Origin: Gnetum montanum
Taxonomy: Eukaryota > Streptophyta > Gnetopsida > Gnetales > Gnetaceae
Reading direction: 5' to 3'
NCBI GenBank assembly: GCA_015680685.1
Contig: MNCI01011487.1
Location: 144,345-208,344, forward strand
DNA length: 64,000 bases
In this document: positions 58,261 to 64,000 of the stretch, in pieces
Position numbering within the stretch: position 1 is the first letter of the stretch
Layout: the number at the start of each line of letters is the position of its first letter
Notes under the pieces: model-generated
What the model was told of the DNA's origin: nothing
The model's database searches: none
What the model saw: the letters and a program-made list of their open reading frames with translations, nothing else
Made by a program: the position numbers and the translations under genes

Positions 58261-59727
58261 TGTTGAAATAATGGAAAATTCATATTGCTAAAAGTCCTTT
58301 TTAAAACCCGATGTATTAGAATTTTATAAGTTCTTAAGTTAAAATTTTGGATCATTTTATGATCGATGAAAATGTTTGACCAAATGTTTGATTATTTTTT
58401 ATAACTAAAATTTTTCTATAGCATGATTCGTGTCTGAATAAATGGAAGTTTCTATTATCGTGATTTGTAATGGAATTTGTAGATTCTACTAAGGAAAGAA
58501 AACTACATACATGTGTATATGTATATGCATCATATATATACACATATGAAGCATGTATATATGTACATATGACATGCATATGTTGTTTAAAGTGTATGCT
58601 TGTACATAGAAGTCATTTGTATAAATAACACATGAAATCTGTGTTTATATGTATAAATGTTGAATAGGCTTAACCAATGAGAAAACATGCATTTGAGAAT
58701 GTATTCATCTTTGTATTTGATGGCTAAGGTCTTTTAGTGGAGGTTATGTACTAAGAATGAATAAGAAGTTTCATGTAGATATTATTATAGAGATCTAATA
58801 TTAATGTGCAATGGGTACCTAATGGAAAACTAAGTTGATAAAGTCAATTTTTAGTTGACAATGATATTGTAACTATGATATCATAGCATAAGCTACATCA
58901 TTGTATAAATGATATCAAGGGATGTGTGCAGCCTATAAATACAACACTTGGGGTGCATGGATCCACATAAGTTTCATTCCATAGTAGCCAAGCTCTATCA
59001 GCTTTATTTCATAAATTTAGTCTCAAGCACTTAGAAGTGTGAATGCCCATAGTGTAGTGTGATTTAGTGAATGGAGTCTTTGTTCGAACATCTTGAACTT
59101 GGATACAATTGTAATTGGCAATAAAGATTGAGTTATTTCATGCTATTGAAACATTCTCCTAGTTTACTATTTTCACTTAGACTAATGTTTATTGCTTACT
59201 TATCTTAATGTTTTCTATTTACTAGATTTACACTTTACTTTTCAATGTCCTTTATTTTTATAGTTATTGTAAGCGGAATGGATAAAATTGATTTTGAGTG
59301 TTAAGTGTGATCATTTGGTAACCTAGTAGTATTATCACTTGGTTCACCCAGTAGCAAAGTATTTCGTAATCCCAATAGCGATTACATAAGCCTAGGACAT
59401 GTACAAAAAGCCAAGAATAGATATTTATTGTCTTAGGTTAGGATAGAACTATTACTTGTTTTGCTTAAACTTAGAAACTATTTCCATTTCACTATGTTTG
59501 ATAGGAGTAGCAATGGCCAGTCAACATCAATTATCATATACCTCATGATGAGCTAAACCATACAATTAGATTTCACTAGCTCCATGTGGGAAGACAACAG
59601 TCTTGAAATTAAACCAACTACTGGCATATTAACATTGTCTCATCCATAGATTATGATCTAGTCACACATGAACACCTATGACTTGTATTGTTGGATGTTG
59701 GATGTTGGATAACTTCACTGCTCATCA
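58261..59727 (+). mobile_element. LTR C: 5' LTR of element F
   Basis: It ends CTGCTCATCA at 59727, directly before a tRNA-Asp type primer site. A TATA box (tataaat, 58934-58940) is preceded by GATATC at 58877 and 58911. Downstream blocks match LTR A in order (gagtctttgttcgaac against ctctttattcgagc; caataaagattgag against caataaagacgaac). The start is approximate; TGTTGAAA at 58261 is a candidate. Confidence 0.7.
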
Positions 59728-59728
59728 T

Positions 59729-59746
59729 TGGCACCATTGTTGAGGA
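59729..59746 (+). other. Primer binding site, tRNA-Asp type (element F)
   Basis: TGGCACCATTGTTGAGGA matches TGGCGCCGTTGCCGGGGA at 13 of 18 positions, all differences being transitions. Confidence 0.7.
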
Positions 59747-59855
59747 CTAGTTAATGTATGGTAAGTAATTGATTTCATAAAGTTTGTTGTACTTGGAATC
59801 TAAATTCATAATCATAACCTTTTAATAATTCCAAACAATTAAGCACTTCTAACAA

Positions 59856-60940
59856 AATGTCTAAAAGTAATAACATGGCTTCACCAAATGATCAATTACC
59901 ACTTGTCAAAGAACCACAAAGAGGTAATGACGGAATCAATGAAGAAGAAAATTGAAGTATGCCAACATAAGTAAGGATTTCATATGCTCATAAGGACCCT
60001 TATTATCCTGACTTTACCTTTCTCTTTAATCAAGATAGGTGACTAAGTTGAAGAGATCTTCAAGGTAACATTGTTCTACCATCACAAGATTTAGCATCCA
60101 TCATGCTTCAAACCACTCTCAAGAGGATGAAACTAAGTGATGCAATTGGATGGTATTATGTAATCAAACACATGAAAAGACCCTATGAGCTCGTTGATGA
60201 GAAATTAAGGTGGGATACTATCATGGAGACAATACATGAGCAAAATAAAGGAAAGAAATTTAACTTTCCTATTATCTTGGAAGAGATTGATGGTGATGCA
60301 TTCATCGCTGAAAAACTCCACCAAGATCATGAGTCCCATTTTTCAAACACCTATTATCTAATTGGAGGAACCTATCAAAGTTCAGTTACACTCCACCCTA
60401 GCAAAGACAACTAGAAGGGAGGTAAAAGACTCAAATCATAAGCAAGACTTAAGGCCAAGAGTTCCTATTGGATCTCACAAAGAAGAATACTAGAGTCATG
60501 GGGGGAGGAAAAGTTGGCATTGTTCTCCTACTACCTCATTTGAATCTTCACGATCATTAGTGGACTTTGATAGAAGGAGACAAGGGCATTGAGACCATGA
60601 TAGAGAGCTAAGAAGGGCTCATGATCATCATGATCATTGTTCATGGTACTTTGATGAGGAAAATGAATAATTTAAAAAAAGAAGACATAGGGATAGAAGA
60701 GAGGTTCAAGAAAGGCATGAGCATACATTGCTATAACAACGTTCACAAATCCAATCTTGATAATAAACCCTTGATGGCAACATGAAGTATGATTAACATC
60801 TAGGAAGCTATACATATTCCAATTAGGCACATGAGGGATAGTCGTATCAAATAGCTTGATATAAATAACATGCCAAGATTTGAGGATGATATGAAAATGT
60901 CAAAAATATAGAAGAAATATGGGTTCCAAAATAAACATCT
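59856..60940 (+). pseudogene. gag of element F, 5' part
   Basis: A likely start lies at 59856 (MSKSNNMASPN). The N-terminal domain is seen as KDPYYPDFTFLFNQD and GNIVLPSQD (about 59990-60090) and continues in 60103-60414. A charged Arg/His-rich linker (60480-60720) and then RHMRDSRIK and DINNMPRFED (60826-60890) match the element 2 gag just before its core. After 60940 the similarity stops and another sequence follows. Confidence 0.65.
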
Positions 60941-61129
60941 AAAACATCAACATCCATAGGTAAAATAGAGTCTATTCTAGACTATGGGACAAATCATAGT
61001 TCGCCACCTAGATGACCAAAGATAAAGTTTACACCTATAGAAAAGGATAAAGGAAAGATAAATGCCAATGAGGGTTCTTCACAAGTGATGGACTACAAAT
61101 TTGAGCATCAATAAGAAACTTCTTAGTTA

Positions 61130-61849
61130 AACTCTGAAGAAGAAGAATCATTACAGATGCTAGGTGTCTATGTAGGAAACCCTGAAGAATACCCTAAGGT
61201 CTCATCTTACCTTTTGTGTGAAAAGGATCCTAAATTTTGTATGGAAAAACTAGACATAGCTAGATGAAAAAAGATCATAGATCATATAAATGGTTTTATT
61301 GATAAACAAGTTGTTCTAGACATGAAATCTATGAAGCATACCATCCAAAGTTATGTATTTAACTTCATATGTAATTTAAGACAATGGTTGAATCCAATAG
61401 ATGTTAGTATCAAAATGAAATTATTAAATGGACCCTCTGTATTATTTATTAATGCAATTACTAAAGAATTTATAGGAGATAAGTATGATTATGATATAAA
61501 TTATAGACAAAGGTTCTTTAAGATAAAACTAGATATAATACAAAACCTTTCTTCTTTCCTAGATACTATGAAAGAGTGGTACTATAAGGGTAAATTAATG
61601 CATGATAGGTTAGCTAAGGAACACTTAGTAGGAGGCATGCTTCAAGCTTTCTATGATAAATATCACACTAACCTCCAACAACAAGATAAATCCTTAGACT
61701 ATATGAGTTTCAGCACCATAAGACAGTTCTTAGAAAATGTCAATAGGAATATATGTTATGATATGAAATCTCAGAGGAAAATGAAGAAAATAGAACACAA
61801 AATGGAAAATCCATTCTTTAATAAACTTTGTATTAAAAATGATTATTAG
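61130..61849 (+). pseudogene. Coat-like reading frame, possibly an endogenous caulimovirid relic
   Basis: The frame 61322-61849 (175 codons) is open back to about 61267. Before it lies an acidic segment (SEEEESLQMLGVYVGN, about 61130-61180). The main part has ITKEFIGDKYDYDINYRQRF, then SFLDTMKEWYYK and LDYMSFSTIRQFLENVNRNI, ending in a basic run (KSQRKMKKIEHK). This order resembles, from general knowledge, the coat region of plant pararetroviruses of the florendovirus type. No zinc knuckle, RT or movement gene was seen nearby. A diverged retrotransposon Gag is the alternative. It lies between the broken gag of element F and element G. Confidence 0.4.
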
Positions 61850-61859
61850 CCTAAGCAAT

Positions 61860-62210
61860 TTACTAACTATGTGGAAAAGCCACAAACACCACTATAAGCA
61901 TGAGCGAGATACATATCTTCAACAACTCAAAGAAGAGTCCATCAACTGTCGCTGCCTTGAGATGTTTGTTGAGGTGATTGGCGAGAGATGGGCCTTCAAG
62001 ATATTTTCTCACCACATAGTGATTAGTGGTTCCCTAGAGAGGAAGATCATCATGCCCTTAGGGGAGGCTTTTTCTACCACCTTTCTATACAACTACCCAC
62101 ATAGACTGTCATGGATAAAGGCAAGACCCTTGCAGGAGTTAACTTTGGCAAAGAGAACTAGAGGTGGCTATCTAAGGCCAAGATCCTCTAATGTTTGAAG
62201 GAGCGCCTTG
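61860..62210 (+). pseudogene. Antisense accessory gene of element G, 3' part
   Basis: The reading HYKHERDTYLQQLKEESINC...EMFVEVIGERWAFKIFSHH corresponds to YKAEHEDYLKWLKEESSELC...LFLRMIQEKVIFKLFDHN of element D (about 43470-43600). It is on the plus strand while the protease of the same element is on the minus strand, as in D. The upstream part is missing at the junction near 61860. Confidence 0.6.
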
Positions 62211-62632
62211 ATAGCCTACCTCTAGACATGGCTGATGCAAGAGCCTCTTAGGTTAGTTTTTTATGTTGTTTTCATGCTTTCTGATGTTAGTTTGTGTATT
62301 GTATTTTTTCTTATAAGTTTAACTATTTTGTTGTTGATGATAGGCACCAAGCAATGTTGTAGGCCCTAGTAGCATAGTGGATGAGGAGAGCCCTCCACAT
62401 CCACCTAACACCATTGGTTGAGTAGATCTTGATGTAGCGCTGTCATTGGATGTTTTTGTATTTCTTGGTTATTTTTACTATGTAATGCAAATGATCGTGC
62501 TATTATTTCTATGAGATGTAATGGATTTTTTCTTGCTATATGATGTATGAGATGTAGACTGTTACATTTATTCATTATATGTTTAATGCTAATGATGTGA
62601 TGAATTGATGCAACTAAGCCATTGTGACTACT

Positions 62633-62775
62633 ACTTTTAGGCCATTTCGAGCCAGATGTATAGATAGCACGCATTGGTAGTTTTAGGCCATTCTGGGCCA
62701 TGTGATGTAAGGGGAATTGCTAGTATGAGGCCATGGTAGGTCATGCACTAGCTTGAGGCCTTTTCAAGCCTTAGT
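62633..62775. repeat. ttttaggccat repeat array of element G
   Basis: Three to four loose units, each with a taggccatt/ggccat pair, in the same place relative to neighbours as the 39-bp array of element D. Confidence 0.65.
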
Positions 62776-63119
62776 ATTTTTTGTAATTTTGAATTTCTTC
62801 ATTTTTATGCATTTTAATGTTTTCATGTGTAAACTAACTGCTGAAAAGTAAGCTAGAAAAAATGTAAACTTAGAAAAAATGCACAAACAAAAGAAATATA
62901 TGTATAATATAGGAAAAGAATGTAAAATGCAAACAACCAAGCTAATGTAAAATACAAACAAAATGCAAACAAGCAAGGTGTGTAGAAGTGGGGATAGGCA
63001 AGCACCCAGCACACTTTGGACTAAGGGGATGCCTTAGTTGAGCATTGTTTCCTAATCCAGTGTGGGTTAGGGGGTGTGTAGGGCCTAGATGGTACTATAT
63101 GATACTCACCTTAACCTTC

Positions 63120-64000
63120 GTGAGCTATGTTGAAGGGAAATTATACCCACAAAGCTTCATCTAGGAGGTCAAGTGCTCTTTTTGACTCCTTAGATTGGTT
63201 TGCTTCACATGTTTCACCCTCACCTTTCATGGGAGGCACATTATCGGGGAACTCCACCTCTGACCCTTGTTTTGTATCAATGTTACTAATGGTCAAAGGG
63301 CTACATTATCACCATAGATAATAACCTCTTTCTCTTCATATGGAAGGCAGATTTCTTGATGGATATGGGAGGAGATGACCCATAGCTGGGCTAACTAGGG
63401 CTTACCCAAAATAAGGTTGAAACCTAAGATCTCCTTGATCACAATGAATTCAATAGTGATGGGGAATTGCTCCCCCACCATGAAGGCTATCATGACTCTT
63501 CCCCTTATGACAGCAAGTGAATCATTAAAGGATTTTAGGCATGTTTTATTTCTTAATCTGATTTGATCGGCAAGACCCAACTTATTCATGACTATGTATG
63601 TGATGACATTGGTTGTCACCCCATCATTGACGTGCATCCTACGGATTCTACACTGTCCCACATAGATGGTGATAAACATTTGTATGGTAATGACTTGACC
63701 CTTCTTAGGGTTGACCTTAATCACCTCATCATGAAATGCTAAGGGTGTTGAACTCGATTCCTATGGGGGAGGAGGCAACATCATAGCATGGATGGATTTT
63801 TCATCTATTAGGATGTCCTCCATGACAAGAATAGAGGTTAACATGAAAACTAACACTTCGCAATCGGCTAAGGAAGTCATTATCAGGTCATATAGGCTTA
63901 ACATTATGTTTTTTTTTAAATCCTATTTGACTTGGGTCAATGCATCAAGAAAGTCCTTTCCACTATTTGCTACTTTGTTGTTGGCCTCCATCTCCTCCAT
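63120..64000 (-). pseudogene. Protease and end of gag, element G
   Basis: The segment 63724-63395 reads RRMHVNDGVTTNVITY and GFNLILGKP, the same protease as in D, with N-D-G-V at the active-site region. Upstream, to the window end, GKDFLDALTQVK and SLYDLMTS match the region of D near 45700-45650. Stops occur. Confidence 0.65.

Larger units (their letters stand above)
61860..64000 (-). mobile_element. Element G: second copy of the element D family
   Basis: In the same order as D it has the end of a plus-strand accessory gene, an intron-like tail (62220-62360), a ttttaggccat repeat array (62633-62775) and minus-strand protease-gag from about 63120 to the window end. No RT or integrase lies between protease and array. 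It continues beyond 64000. Confidence 0.6.

Noticed and set aside
1-64000. tRNA, rRNA or other structured RNA genes
   Set aside because: None was recognised on either strand; only tRNA-complementary primer sites were seen.

Overview
The window looks like nuclear DNA of a seed plant with a large, repeat-rich genome. A gymnosperm is my best guess, from the very low gene density and the many decayed, nested Ty3/gypsy and LINE remnants. This is inference; no species marker was seen. Only one likely host gene is present: an intronless bromodomain (GTE/BET-like) gene on the minus strand at 8746-10146.

Layout. 1-1710: 3' end and 3' LTR (LTR A) of a plus-strand retrotransposon. 1711-6715: a minus-strand Tat-like Ty3/gypsy element (element 1) with gag and protease but no RT or integrase, 5' LTR at 5779-6715, inserted into a LINE. 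6716-7945: that LINE. 8746-10146: the bromodomain gene. About 11900-12720: a second LINE (minus). 13821-15260: an unidentified decayed reading frame. 16674-31363: a nearly complete minus-strand Ty3/gypsy element (element 2, about 14.7 kb, with a 909-base run of N in its 3' LTR). It is flanked by the 5-bp target duplication CCATA and carries gag, protease, RT, RNase H, integrase and a large accessory gene before the 3' LTR. 31370-33200: a chromovirus 3' end (minus). 33220-36085: a pol fragment (plus) between LTR-like arms in inverted orientation. About 36540-50340: a second retrotransposon family (element D), with gag-protease on the minus strand and a multi-exon accessory gene on the plus strand, without RT or integrase. 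50500-56230: decayed AT-rich DNA with a LINE 3' end and a fragment primed by tRNA-Met. 56234-58258: the 3' end of another element-2-like copy (element 3). 58261-60940: the 5' LTR and gag of a plus-strand relative (element F). 61130-61860: a coat-like reading frame that may be an endogenous pararetrovirus relic. 61860-64000: another copy of the element D family (element G).

Elements 1, 2, 3 and F share LTR termini (TGATGAG...CTCATCA or close), TATA boxes preceded by palindromic boxes (GATATC or GTCGAC), and, where visible, a primer site matching the 3' end of tRNA-Asp. Elements 2 and 3 carry an accessory protein with a plant-transposon-like domain and a long coiled coil in sense orientation. 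Elements D and G carry a protein of similar layout in antisense orientation. In element 2 the accessory gene lies behind a TATA box whose upstream sequence resembles the element's own U3, suggesting a private promoter. These points, plus a repeated RT/integrase-less structure in D and G, are the most unusual signals here. Exact similarities and boundaries were judged by eye.
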